Part shown: piece after piece, positions 46,910-57,922 of the stretch | How the letters are laid out: every line of letters begins with the position of its first letter | How positions within the stretch are numbered: position 1 is the stretch's first letter | NCBI RefSeq assembly: GCF_027409185.1 | Contig: NC_084462.1 | Location: forward strand, 187,074,571 to 187,138,570 | Direction: 5' to 3' | Length of the DNA: 64,000 nt | Source: Cynocephalus volans | Taxonomy: Eukaryota > Chordata > Mammalia > Dermoptera > Cynocephalidae | Translations under genes and position numbers: made by a program | Notes under the pieces: generated by a model | Told to the model about the DNA's origin: nothing | Databases searched by the model: none | The model's input: only the letters and a program-made list of their open reading frames with translations

Positions 46910-47840
46910 GATAATTGTGAACTGTGTGCAGAATGAATGTTATTACGAGTCAGTTGTATTTGTGGAGTGCCTCGGTGTCTTCTTAACAAAGTGAAATTTG
47001 TTTCTTTTGTGTACTGTGTAGCCTGCTTAGCACTTCTGGTTTGAATTTACACAAGTTTATGCAAACCTAGTTTCCAGAAACTGAATTCCATAAGGAAGTC
47101 TGAGATACTGTAAGATGGTCCCATTTGGGGGAGGTGGGAGGAGAAAGGGTGTACAAAATAGTTCTTATACAGTGTGAAGAAGGGGATTCTACAAATAGAA
47201 ATCGTACTTGAAAGGACACCTCTCTGATCTGAACTCTCACTAGAGCTTCAGAGCAGAGACAGAAGAGTCACAGAAGATACAGATTTTATCTTTACATGTC
47301 CTGAGCAATTATTGAGCATAAGTCCGAAAGTGAAGAAGATTCAAGTGACACTACTTTCTCTAGAGGTTATCAAAGAATGGGTGATATTGGTAAATTTGGA
47401 ACAACTTTCGGCAAGGAGACGTGAGCTGGGTGAGGGATAGGCAAGAGCCTAGGAAATCACTACATATTGGATGGGTCTTCAGGGTGTGCTTTGGAGCAGA
47501 GGGAAACCTGTTATAACTGAGAGTATCTGTCTACATTGCTGCCTAACACATTCCCATTACTTCATTCTACCTTCACTTTTTCCAGATTGGAGCTCTCTCA
47601 AGCCTAGTCTGTCAGCACATTTTTTATCTAGAGATATGTTGGTGCTTTCTCTATTCCAATAATTCTTCGTGATAGTTCAGGAAGGATCTTCCAGTGTCAT
47701 TCTGCCATGTAATAATGATGAAAATATTGGATATGAGGAGATGAGTGAGTTGCCCAGGGTCACAGGATTTGTACATGTCAGGCATTCTGACCTTGTGACT
47801 AGAGTTATCTTGTTTGCCACAATTAAGTCAAAACTCATTG
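46910..47840 (+). repeat. Block A, copy 2
   Basis: Direct-orientation match to 11330-12240. Its right end is set by the LTR at 47844. The terminal MIR (47715-47825, reverse) is shared with copy 1. It has no exon that I can detect. Confidence 0.7.
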
Positions 47841-47843
47841 CCA

Positions 47844-48114
47844 TGTATTGAATGTCCCTCCAAACACATCCATCGTAAACAAGTTATGTATGAGTAGAGT
47901 TAGTGCGCATGCAAGCCCATGTACCCTTTGGCTCTTGTCGCTATTGTGTACTTTTTCAGTATGGAAGATAGCAGCTCTGAACTGCTGATCAGCAGAACTT
48001 GTGTCTGAAAATAAAGCACGTCCACTTTGCTGGCAGCTGGTCTATTTTCCTTTTGCTTACCTGACTCAAGAGCTACACAGGATGCAGCAGAGGGGTCTGT
48101 GATCCAGCCCAACA
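47844..48114 (+). mobile_element. 5' LTR of class III-like ERV
   Basis: The start is tentative (tgtattgaatgtccc, where block A homology stops). The end is firm (ccagcccaaca), because a primer site follows two bases later. An AATAAA word lies at 48010-48015, about 100 bp before the end. Length is about 271 bp. Confidence 0.65.
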
Positions 48115-48116
48115 AT

Positions 48117-48134
48117 TGGTGTAGTTGGCAGGAT
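48117..48134 (+). other. Primer binding site, tRNA-Ser type
   Basis: The word tggtgtagttggcaggat is the complement of a mammalian tRNA-Ser 3' end (tggcgtagtcggcaggat) with two C-to-T changes. tRNA-Ser-primed ERVs such as HERV-S belong to the class III (ERV-L-related) group, which agrees with the pol sequence that follows. Confidence 0.85.
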
Positions 48135-48262
48135 TCCAAACAGGTAAGGGAGCCACTAGCCATTGGAAAGGGGAGGAAATGTGGCTATGCTTGAGTATGT
48201 GGTACCCAGTGGTCACTTTCCTGTTGACTGGGGTCTGGCTGTTACTCACTGTACTATGAGTC

Positions 48263-49255
48263 AACATGGACCAGGCATTCCATGAAGCAGTGTGGCTTCA
48301 AGATTTACAGCAGAAAGCAGACTTGTTGGAAGCACAGGTACTTGTTCTGGAGGCTGAAGTATAGCTACAGGTCACTCCTGCTTCCACCACCGGGGACAAT
48401 GATGAACCTGATGGTGAGTTGGGGGAGACTGTGTGTTTCCTGGCATGACATGTGCATCAGAAACTGAAGAATAAGAAACATATGGGACCAGGTGGACAAC
48501 CAGTAGGCAACCCACTAGTGACCCAATTCACTAGGTATGTCCCTTACACTCAAACTGAGTTGTTGGACTTAGGGAAACAGTTCCAGCAGAAACAGGATGA
48601 ATCTCTAGCTATTTGGCTTTTATGGCTGTGGGACCTAGGGGTAGATGGTGTGATGTGATGTGCTCTGCTGAGGAGATGGAAAACTTGGTTTCCACCACCA
48701 CACATCCATCCCTGTGGCAGTGGTTACAGAACAGCTACAGATATGCACAAAGACAGGATAACTACTCCTTGATGGAATGGGTGAATGCAGCTGTCCAGAC
48801 CACGTGGACAAATGCCAAAAAACTGCCCAAAACTGTGAGAAGGTGGCAATTGTATGCTAGCTGGCTCAATTAATTTGGGAGCTGGGGATGTGACAGTTCA
48901 TGTTTAATGTAAACATCTGAATGTTTACATGATGAATGTTTCACTGGCAACATGAGAGACGTAGTGCTGAAAATGCTCCATCAACATCCTTTGGATCACT
49001 GATTGCCATACTGGCCCCATGCATTGGTCATCCTATACATGAAGTGGTGACCATGATGGCCAGTCTGACTGAAGCAGAGGGGAGGAGACAAGCAAAGAGG
49101 GTCCAAAAGGTGGTGAGGACTAAATCCCCAAGAAATGCTCAGGATATTACCCTGAAGGAACTGAGCAAGACCAGCCATATGCAGATGTGGTTTGACTTGC
49201 TCACAGCAGGAAGTTGTAAGGAAAAAATTAACCAGCAACAAAATGCAGTCTAGTT
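48263..49255 (+). pseudogene. Class III-like ERV gag remnant
   Basis: An ATG at about 48265 opens a segment with LQDLQQKADLLEAQVLVLEAEV, a coiled-coil-like start ended by a TAG. Later pieces, in shifting frames, read PVGNPLVTQFTRYVPYTQTEL and TRSPRNAQDITLKEL. No zinc knuckle is seen, as is usual for class III elements. Several stops and shifts break it. Confidence 0.6.
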
Positions 49256-49479
49256 TGCCTTGTGGTAACAATTGTGCCTCAAACAGCCTTTCACTAAACA
49301 TCCAGAAACAGGTGGCAATGTACACCCAGTGTATTTGAAGGATGTTGTGGTGACTTCTGTAGAGGTGAATGGACCGTTCTCTTTTGGCTAGGGACCAGGC
49401 CAGGGTGCTCTTCTTTGCAGGGCAGAAGAGGACCAGAGGCCTCATGTTGAACCAGTAATATATTGGTTTGAGACAAATG

Positions 49480-49560
49480 TACAATGTGTGTTAGCATTGG
49501 TGGACACCGGTGCAGACTGTAGCTTGATACATGGCAACCCAGGTAAGTTTCTGGGGCCAC
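49480..49560 (+). pseudogene. Class III-like ERV protease remnant
   Basis: The plus-strand frame reads ALVDTGADCSLIHGNPG with the catalytic DTGA at about 49503-49514. Sequence on either side is out of frame or stopped. Confidence 0.7.
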
Positions 49561-49741
49561 AGTAAATGTTGATGGCTATGGAGAACAGACTATTACAGTC
49601 AAAGCTATGTCTTTGCCATTGAGCATTGGACGATTTCCCCCTCATGCATATGCTGTGTATGTATCCCCCGTATCTGAATACATGTTGGGTATAGATGTAC
49701 TTTGTAGGCTACACCTGCAAGCAATGGTTGGATAATTCCTG

Positions 49742-50355
49742 TTGCAGATAAAGACAGTGAAGGCTGTGTTACGGGTACATGCTAAACATGACACACAAGT
49801 ATTACCCAAGCCAGTGCGTGTGGTCAATGTGAAACAGTATCACCTGCCAGGAGGACATGTGGAGATAGGTGCCACTATATTGGAGTTAGAAAAGGTCAGC
49901 GTCATTCACCCCACACACAGGCCCTTTAACACCCTGGTATGGCCAATGAAAAAACCTGTTGGTACCTGGAGAATGACTGTGGATTATTGGGAATGGAACA
50001 AAGTAGTGCCTCCTTTGCACGCAGCTGTGAGTTCAGTTCATGACTTGATGGATCAGCTTACAACTCAGCTAAGAACCTATCATTATGTACTGGACCTTGC
50101 AAGTGTTTTTTTTTTTTTTTTCTCTATTCCTTCACCTGAAAGGAAAGGCACTGGACTATTCAAGTGTTTCCCATGGCTACCTGCATAGCCCAACCATCTG
50201 TCATGGTTTAGTGGCTGGGAACCTAGCTAAGTGGACTAGGCCCAGCATGGTTATAGTGTTTCATTATATAGATGATGTCTTACTAACCTCTGATTCTCTT
50301 GCAAATTTAACTAAGGTGGCTCCAATGCTGCTAGGTTCATTTGGAACAATATGAG
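49742..50355 (+). pseudogene. Class III-like ERV reverse transcriptase remnant
   Basis: The first frame (49742-50188) has RPFNTLVWPMKKPVGTWRMT and PPLHAAVSSVHDLMDQL, which are fingers/palm landmarks of ERV-L-type RT. It is followed by a T-run near 50107-50120 that shifts the frame. The catalytic box YIDD is seen at 50265-50276 in a second frame, followed by VLLTSDS. Most of the palm between these is missing or scrambled, so the enzyme is not functional. Confidence 0.85.
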
Positions 50356-50499
50356 TGGGTCATATATAAGGATCTTAACCTTTGGATATGTACTTGGAAA
50401 TATCTGTGATGGATGGTAGGTCACCGACCCCTGTGGGGACAAGCCATGTGGCAAGGGTTATAGGAATTAGGACATGAAAAGGAAGTAAGTATTTTCCAT

Positions 50500-50613
50500 G
50501 TCATAGGACATTTCCCCTTAGCCAGTCCAGGCAATGATGAAGCTGATGCACTGGCTAAGGTAAGATGGCTGGAGAGAGCTCCAGCAGCTGATGTAGGTGG
50601 GTGGCTACATTGG
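50500..50613 (+). pseudogene. Class III-like ERV RNase H tail
   Basis: The segment translates to SPGNDEADALAK at about 50522-50560, a conserved end of retroviral RNase H. Earlier RNase H sequence is largely missing. The element insertion begins just after, at 50644. Confidence 0.6.
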
Positions 50614-50643
50614 AGAATGCAGCATGGTGGCTGCAAGACTGTG
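50614..50643 (+). repeat. 30-bp direct repeat, left
   Basis: agaatgcagcatggtggctg and the next ten bases match 52012-52041 with two differences. The pair immediately flanks the reverse env+LTR element. Confidence 0.8.
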
Positions 50644-51168
50644 TGGTGCTGGAGACCAGGTCCAGTCCAGTTGAGGGCCCTTGAAAAAGGGATGAGGAGG
50701 GTTGGTGAAAATAACAAACACAGACGGAGACCTCAGTGCATCAATATGCACATTCTCTCTCTGTGAGCTGTCAGTGTGTTGCAGCTGGAGCCCAGCAGAG
50801 CATGAGACGATGCCTTTTGTTTAGATTTTTCTCTGCAGGGGGGTTTTGGGTACTATTTTTATTGTATCAGCAAACTTATATCAATAGTCCAAAAAGCCAG
50901 GAGGAAACTTTTTTAGAGGTCAGCCAGTCCTTTCCTTTTGTCAGCATGTCTCAGGTGATCAACTCGTGCTTCTTTTCCCTGGAATCAGGTTATCAGATCG
51001 AAACCATCCCTTCATTGTCTTGAAGTTATCTTGTGACCTTTTTCTGTTAGCAAGCTGTGGTTAATATCCACCCTATTAACAGGGTGGCAGCTATTTTGTA
51101 GATAACCTATATCTATTCTTAAATGTAAATACAACTTTGCTAAAAGGAAAAATGTTAACATTTCTGTG
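50644..51168 (-). mobile_element. ERV LTR, copy 2, reverse
   Basis: The complement runs from tgttaacatttttcctttt to ctggtctccagcacca. It matches the LTR at 1408-2097, minus the SINE there. Shared points are the ttaaccacagcttgc block, acaataaaaat, the tctaaacaaaagg polyadenylation area (AATAAA in copy 1, changed here) and the pyrimidine-rich end. Confidence 0.65.
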
Positions 51169-51189
51169 GCCCTGTAATCTTGATCTAAA

Positions 51190-52011
51190 TGTTAAAGTGT
51201 CCTTGTGCACAGCACCATCCCTCACAAAACTAGGTGTACTCTCTTATTCTTCTAAGATCTAATTTTGCAGGTTTAATAATTTTACAGCATACATTTTTAT
51301 CCCAATACCTGATTTTTAATGATTTATTAAAACTGGACACCACCAAGTAAAGGGGGTTCTACGGTTTTGTTCCCATATACTTAATTTATCCCAATCATAT
51401 AATTTCCCATTAATACCAACCATTCTCTTGCCATTAATACAATCTCCAGTAAATGATGTTTGCCAACTTACATCATATTTTGGACGTCCCCTAGGGGGAT
51501 ACCAAATTTTTCCTTTCCCCATTTTATATCCCATGTAACCATCTACCCAGATGGTGGGAAGAGGATGGGGACTTCTTTTATTTATTAATTTCTCTGGTAA
51601 AGACAATTGCTCATGATTAGTCGTAACCAATGTTTTTGAAATATTCATTGGCATAATTAATTGACTCAAAAGGGACAATTTGGAATTGTTCAATCTTCCC
51701 GGATCTTTGGTGGGACTATCTAATTTTATGGCAACAACTGTTTGTGTGTCATTTTCTGCATCTTTTGGAAACTCAGGAAACTGCCACACTGACCAAAACA
51801 TCAAAAGAGAAAGGAAAAGCAGCCCCACTATGCCGAGGCAGAGATCCTTACAGTGAAAGCAAGTGCTCATGGCCGTGGTCCTGCCAGCAGCTCTCCCTCC
51901 GGTGGCCTTGCCAACTTGGAGAGGGCAGCTAAAGCTATTCTTTTCAGGACTCTGCCATGGCGTGGACCACGCCAGTGTGGTTGATGGCCCACCAGGTGCC
52001 ACATAAACCCA
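51190..52011 (-). pseudogene. Retroviral env-like ORF, copy 2
   Basis: The 228-codon frame at 51316-52002 on the minus strand has a strongly hydrophobic segment, GIVGLLFLSLLMFWSVWQF, at about residues 58-76. This is a signal-anchor-like leader. It has several Asn-X-Ser/Thr sites and then the segment shared with copy 1. The frame stops at 51316, and homology to copy 1 continues past the stop (IRYWDKN, CCKIIKPAKLDL in another frame). It is therefore a truncated, shifted env-like gene directly followed by an LTR. I do not recognise the retrovirus group and did not try to restore it. Confidence 0.5.
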
Positions 52012-52041
52012 AGAATGCAGTATGCTGGCTGCAAGACTGTG
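52012..52041 (+). repeat. 30-bp direct repeat, right
   Basis: This is the partner of 50614-50643 (28 of 30 bases identical). See that entry for context. Confidence 0.8.
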
Positions 52042-52625
52042 CAGTCAATGGCTCACTGGGTGCTTCATAAACCTGAGAAAAAATGCCCCTGATGGGCAGA
52101 TATACCCTTGATGCCTCACCAGGTGCCACATGCATATAGGCCAAAGTCAGAGAACTACAGGTGCATCTTCACAGTCATTGATACAGCTACTGGTCTTCTG
52201 TTCATATGGTCTAGTAAGGTCCCAGACCAGGTAAGTACTATTAAGATGTTGGATAGCCTTACGGCAATGTATGGTTGGCCCCTAGTCATAGAGAGTGATA
52301 ATGGAACTGGATATGAAGTACAGAAGTAGGCTTCCCAGTTGTCTGTTCAGTGGAAATTACATGTGCATTATCATCCCCAGGTAGTGGGAATGATTGAATG
52401 CTACAATGGTTTCTGAAAAAGGGACTAAGGCTGTCCACCCAACCCCTATCCCTGAAGGGGTGGATGTGGTGGTTATGGCTGAAAGTCGGGATCTTAAATG
52501 AGAGACCCCACAAGGGTGGGCCCTCTCCAGTGGACATGCTGTTGCAAAGAGCGGTAGCAGCTCTGTTTCTGCAACCATTCTTTCCAGGATGGTAAGCTGG
52601 CATGTGTTCTGCCAGAAAGACAAGA
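52042..52625 (+). pseudogene. Class III-like ERV integrase remnant
   Basis: The frame at 52108-52329 has VIDTATGLLFIW and TAMYGWPLVIESDNGTGY: the two aspartates of a DDE integrase core and their surroundings. The last part (52398-52595 frame) reads LKKGLRLSTQPLSLKGW and PHKGGPSPVDMLL, the C-terminal integrase region. The catalytic glutamate region is present as IECYNGF with a stop following. Frames differ and stops occur, so the enzyme is dead. Confidence 0.85.
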
Positions 52626-52870
52626 ACTCCCTCTATTGGTGCCCATAACTTTTTTGTCTTTTTGCCCATAGTATTGTAGCTGCAGGACCAGAGTCCATTG
52701 GACACATACACACATTCATGTGGCCAGTGTATCAGCTTGCTGAATATGTACCAAGTTTCCTACCAGCGTGGCTGGAGGACTCCTGTGGAAAATCACCCCG
52801 ATGATGACTACTAACTGGACATGTGTATGGGTGGGGTTTTCAATTCTTTTTTCTTTTTTTTTTTTTTTTA
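52626..52870 (+). mobile_element. Class III-like ERV tail, no 3' LTR found
   Basis: Sequence after integrase continues for about 200 bp with no recognisable env and runs into a T-rich tract near 52840-52870. I could not find a second copy of the LTR from 47844. The right end is therefore truncated. Confidence 0.4.
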
Positions 52871-52935
52871 GGCATGGGGCAGCATTGAAAATACCATTTC
52901 TAGTTAGAAACTTTCTCAGCTCTAGGACTACATAC

Positions 52936-53031
52936 CGATGGCTGTGAGACATTTCTCAATGTTACCTTTCAGCTACAGGTCCAGAACTGTGTTCATGTTG
53001 TTCTGACTGTACTTGGTGTATTTCTGAAACA
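52936..53031 (-). pseudogene. ANXA1: ANXA1 pseudogene exon 10
   Basis: Acceptor taatcag, then codons VFQKYTKYSQNNMNTVLDL, a TAG where glutamate is usual, then LKGNIEKCLTAI and the donor gtatgt. Size 96 bp equals the family length. The internal stop would cut off annexin repeats 3-4. Confidence 0.92.
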
Positions 53032-53847
53032 CTGATTATTAAGTTTAAACTAAGAGATGTACAAAAAATCCTATTCTTTAGCAAACTTTAGCAAAATCAG
53101 GGAGACTGGTTCTGGGAATTCCTTGGGATAACTGAACTTCAACCACACATTTTAAAGCTATTTTCATAGCTAAGCATAATATGGATACTTCATCTTCTCC
53201 TGGAAACATAACTCGCATGGCCATTTTGGTACTCCTGTATGTTTTGGGAAATGTTTGTAAGTGTTGACAGTAGTAGAAATGGCACGTGATTGACAACAAT
53301 ATACTTACTACCACAGTGCTAAGTGCCATAGCAAATTGATCTTCCCTTACAGAAATCTCTGTGCAGTAAATTTCTCTTAAGTTTAGCATGGGAAAACAGT
53401 GTGCTAGTATAACAACGTAGTTTAGGTAATCATCATGACTTTCCTCTTGTCTTGGCTTCCAGAAAGCACAGAGCTAACTAAATCTTGTGCTCAAAGGCCA
53501 GAACTCTTTTTGGGTTCTTTGTTTGTTTCTGGAATACCTACATACTCTTTTCTTCATTTAGCCCTGAGTTTTTTTGTTTATCTTCATTGTAATTTTATTT
53601 GTTCTGTTTCATATATGGCTTCTGTCACATTTGTTCCAAATCATTTAGATGAATAAAAACAGTGAAAATAATGAAATGATGTCTGACAAGCCAAAGTCAC
53701 AAAAACTGTTTCAAATACTATAAAATAGTGGCTGTACAAAGTTGGACAAATGAATAAATAGTAATAATGTGTGGGGCGCACTATGCCCATTTGATATAGG
53801 AGTGACACTGATAAAAAAACTCCATAAACAAAATTTTTTCTTGTTAC

Positions 53848-53941
53848 CTCTGTGAAGATGGGGATAGCTTCTGGTGGTGAGGGTAGTAGTGAACACATTC
53901 ACATCTGTCCCCTTTCTCCTTTCTCCTGCTTCATATAAAGC
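53848..53941 (-). pseudogene. ANXA1: ANXA1 pseudogene exon 9
   Basis: Acceptor cttgacag, then [17 protein letters not shown] and [12 protein letters not shown], then donor gtaaca. Open frame, 94 bp, intact splice sites. GERRKGTD is a calcium-site loop conserved in annexin A1. Confidence 0.93.
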
Positions 53942-54354
53942 CTGTCAAGAGGCAAAAATGTAAACACTTCATTATCTGCTGAAGTGGTATCTGCACAGGA
54001 ATGTTAGGTCTCCTTAAAGATTTCCCAGGCAGCTGTTTTGTGCCCAATACAATCAGAGTAGGCAACAGTGAGACTGCATGTTCTTTAAAGATAGGGACCT
54101 TATTTTGTTTGTCAAGTATCGTCCACACTGTCTCTAAAGGGATATCTCTATCTCTTGTAAACACTAAGACACACATGAGTTTGCAGAATAAGTGCTTGTT
54201 GAATTAATTTGCTTTAAGATTATGCTTCATGTCAAAATAACTCTAAGGAACTCTCTAAAAAAGATTTTTTACTCTTTATTGTCCAAAGTAATTTTTAGCA
54301 AATGGTACTTATAAATCAATAATTCAACCATAACCTCGATCTTGCATTTTGATG

Positions 54355-54480
54355 TTAGAATTTCTCAATTCAAATTCTGACTCTGTAATTTAAAAGCTGT
54401 AAAAATTTACCCTTACTACACTACTGATTTTTCCCTTTTGTAAGTGAAAAAAGCTAATCCCTGCCCTATTGTCAGGAGCA
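54355..54480 (+). mobile_element. MIR SINE in intron 8
   Basis: Phrases attcaaattctgactctgt and ttacccttactacactactg follow MIR order, with strong divergence. Confidence 0.4.
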
Positions 54481-54744
54481 CACTCTCTGTTAACTTTGAA
54501 ATGTTAATTACCATCTTCCTGGATCACACTAATCCATGGAGCCTCCATAAATGATAGTCTTAAAATGGAAAGTAAATTCAGAAATGTCACCAGCAAATAA
54601 GAATAATTTTTTATTGTGGGCAATTATTCAAATGCTAACTCTTATTTTTGAGGTGCTTGAAAAATTTCTATTAAATAATGAAACTTCCAAAGGACCTGAA
54701 AAGTTATTTTGGACTGTTCAAGCAAAGTGATGGGATATGTATGC

Positions 54745-54870
54745 CTTTATTCAACAAACAGTTAACAAGTGCCTATTATGTGCAAAATAATGTCCTGGTA
54801 TATTGAAGGAGGTGGTGGCAGATAAGTAAATTTCTATCCTTATTGACTCATTGTGGTGAATTTATATAGT
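54745..54870 (+). mobile_element. L2 3' end in intron 8
   Basis: The phrase tattcaacaaacagttaacaagtgcctattatgtgc is a typical L2 3' end, followed by the usual gtggtggcagataa-like section. Confidence 0.7.
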
Positions 54871-55487
54871 GAATACAATTCCACAAGGAAGGCATAATAC
54901 AAATAGCAGTTGTTTGTTTTTTTTTAAACAAATCCAGGCTTTATTAAAATGGCATTTTTCTAATGTTGCCAACGGATTGGTACATAAATAACCAGCAATC
55001 TCACTCTATAAAACCATATATTCGAAAGTATATAAATGCTATTATAGTTATATTATTACATTAATCCTACAATAGTTTTACAATAGAAACTAACATCTAC
55101 AATCCATTCCAACATTCACTGTTAAAACAATGTTAGATGTGCTTACTCTTTTCACTTCCCTTAATACAAAATTACTTTTCCCATTTTTATACCTGGTAAA
55201 ATGAAAATTCAGAGTTTTCTCAACAAAACAATTACTTTGGAATGAAAAATCAAATTCTCATTGTGGTCTTTTAATCCTCTTGGGCTTTACAAATAATGAG
55301 GTCTATTGAAAAGTTAAAGACTACATTTTTTTCTCTTGGAAGGTGTCCCTTATTCAGGGAATGAACATTAAGGAGCCATTGACCTCTGGGAGGATGTTAT
55401 ATTTCCTTTCAAATGAAAGGAATCTGGTGGGAAGCCCACCTAAGGCAGGGGGAATGACTCCAGCAGAATTTCGTAACTGCTTTTCAC

Positions 55488-55543
55488 CCTGGCGTCTGTA
55501 TCAGCCAAGTCTTCATTACACCGAGCTCCTCACATCAGTCACC
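55488..55543 (-). pseudogene. ANXA1: ANXA1 pseudogene exon 8 (damaged)
   Basis: The complement reads ggtgactgatgtgaggagct and then ggtgtaatgaagacttggct, which corresponds to the GDRSEDFGVNEDLAD exon of annexin A1. Three lesions are visible: CGA to TGA near the start, loss of one base before the ATGAAG word, and a change of the acceptor AG to GG (ttttttcgg). Length is 56 bp instead of 57. The donor gtgaaa remains. Confidence 0.85.
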
Positions 55544-55639
55544 CCGAAAAAACAATCCCATTAGAGGTCTTCTGTAACATGTAATCACATGGCTTACTTC
55601 ATTCTCCTAAAACCAGATAAATAATATTCTATGAGAAAA

Positions 55640-56105
55640 AAAGAGAGCTAAGGAAATCTTGTCATTCGAGACAACATGCATAAACTTGAGGGACACTATG
55701 CTAAGTGAAATTATCCAGACACAGGAAAACAAACACTTCACAATCTCACCTATATGTGGAATCTAAAAAAAGCTGAACTTACAGAAGTGGAGCGCACAAT
55801 GATGGGGGTAAGAGGGTGGGAACGGAGGGCAGAAACGGGGAGTTGTTGGCCAAATGGTGCAAAGTTTCAGACACGCCAGAGAAGTAAGTGTCGAGATCTG
55901 TTGCACAGCAGGGTGACTATAGTCAATAATAATGCGTTGTATATTTCAAAGTAACTAAGAAAGTAAATTTCAGATGTCCCACTACAAAAAATGATGGATA
56001 TGTTAATTAGATTGATTTAATCCTTCCACATTGTTCCTCATATACATATATACATAATTACAATGTGTCAATTAAAATTAATATTAGTAAGACGGAAACA
56101 AACAA
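55640..56105 (+). mobile_element. L1 3' end in intron 7
   Basis: ORF2 end (gggacactatgctaagtgaaat, atctcacctatatgtggaat) followed by a 3' UTR like that at 22390-22760 (gcaaagtttcagacacgcc, ttgcacagcagggtgactat) and an A-rich end. 5' truncated. Confidence 0.85.
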
Positions 56106-56206
56106 AAAGAGTTAGTTACTCATTTCTAGAGAAAGTGAGAAAGCTCAAACCTAAAATTTGACTCTTCATAAAAGAAGAGGCATTTCCTGAAGTATCTGAG
56201 TTATAC

Positions 56207-56286
56207 CTTAGCAAGAGAAAGCAAAGCCTTCTGAAAATCTCCAGAGGTGTCTGAGCTGATGTCTTTGGCTAGATCTCTCTGCAGTT
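56207..56286 (-). pseudogene. ANXA1: ANXA1 pseudogene exon 7
   Basis: Acceptor cctcag, then [19 protein letters not shown] and ALLSLAK, then donor gtataa. Open, 80 bp, the family length. Confidence 0.94.
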
Positions 56287-57599
56287 CTGAGGAATAAGAA
56301 AAATAGATTTTGCAGTAAACTACTGATAAACAATGATAATATGATAATATTTGGCATCTCTATATTGTTTCATAATTTACAATGCCATAATGTACTATGA
56401 CTTTTGGGACACTTCCAAATATTATCATCTTTTAATAAAAATAGAGAAATTAGAGGAGGTGAAATTTCGGATCGTCACATTTATTTCCCATAGGCAGTGG
56501 AAGCAATTTGGATAATATCGTGAATGAAAAGCTACAGTCATAAAGCTTTTGCTAATAAGAATAAGTTGAGTAAGTGCATCTTATCAAATAAATAATTCAA
56601 AAATACAGCATGGCAAAATTTGAGCAATAGGATGAATAGAAAGTTACATAAATGGATAAGACAGAGTAATTGTTGGAACACAAACTATTTATTTACTTTA
56701 AAAGTTATAAATTCTATTATAAAATATAGTCTAATTATATGTGTGTGTATATAAAACTCGTTGTCTAGACACCCCTACTGAACTATACAAAATAATGCTG
56801 TAATAGCAAAAAATTAACCAAATTTGTGATTGACTAGGAAAGAGGGCAATTTAATAAGCTATCACTGGAGTATATCTTGGGTATAATGGAGAAATATGGA
56901 TAATTTACCTCTGTAAACTATGTTTTATCAAACAAAAAAGTAATAATAATGCCTGTTTTGATTATTATCACTGATACATGAATCTAAGAAAAATGCTGGT
57001 AATGAGACAGAATTTTAGAAAATGAGGTTAAAAGCTTCCTTATTTTTGATTCCTTTATTAAATTTCTCTGAAAATCATATACAAGAGCTGTTGTGTTCTC
57101 TATTCTTGGTGTGAGAATCAAGCAGGAAGATCCTCTATAGAGCCACATGTTAGGGTGGGGAAACAAAAAAGCCAGAGACTCAGGGAAACTAGGGAAAGAA
57201 AACAGTAAAAAATTTGCAGCTATCCTCTTTTAGTGCTGAGCATATCGTTTAAATGAGATGTTTCATTGACAAAATAAAATGAGCCATGGCTAGTCTTTCA
57301 TCCCCATGAATTTATCTAGGGATAAAGAGTAATTGAATCATTTATGTTCATAACGGTAAAGTTAAGGTTTTCAACAGAAAATTATAAAATTATTCTTTAC
57401 CTCTTCATGGACAAGTGAAAGATATTTTGTTTAGAGATTTTTTTGTTATAAAAACACTTAAAAGTTTCTATAAAATGTTATAAAATAAATCTCAGAATAA
57501 TAGAAAATGTTTTTAGAAAATTATTTAAATTCAATGCTCTGAATTGAGCTTTCCATTGCAATAATATGTGGCCATTTGTCCTATAAGTACATTTTCTGT

Positions 57600-57715
57600 T
57601 AAAGTGCAAGCTTGAAGAGGTCTGGGATATTGTTTCCCCTGTCAGCATCCTAGAAACTTGAACGTGTCCTGATCACAGTGTGAGCATTCAATAGACATGT
57701 GCCAAACAATAAAGA
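57600..57715 (+). mobile_element. L2/MIR 3' end in intron 6
   Basis: The phrases gcaagcttgaagaggtctggga and gagcattcaatagacatgtg resemble an L2/MIR 3' end. Confidence 0.4.
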
Positions 57716-57831
57716 AATAAAATGTAAGGTTTCCAAAGCCTCCATAATTAACAGCCACATTCAATTTTAAGAAAGTACATCAAACTTCCTTTCCAACTAA
57801 GGCACTTGTACTGTTGGACATTACAACTTAC

Positions 57832-57922
57832 CCTCTCTGCAGACTCTGTTAATTTCCCTGATTTCTCTGTTATTTGTTGATGCTAAAATTTCAATCAGAG
57901 TGTCTTCATCAGTTCCAAGGCC
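57832..57922 (-). pseudogene. ANXA1: ANXA1 pseudogene exon 6
   Basis: Acceptor tgcag, then [15 protein letters not shown] and [16 protein letters not shown], then donor gtaagt. It keeps the type II calcium loop GxGTDE that defines annexin repeats. Open frame, 91 bp. Confidence 0.95.

Noticed and set aside
51190-52011. A domesticated syncytin-type env gene
   Set aside because: The frame is truncated and stops inside the shared segment. No fusion peptide or TM subunit is visible, and copy 1 is even shorter.
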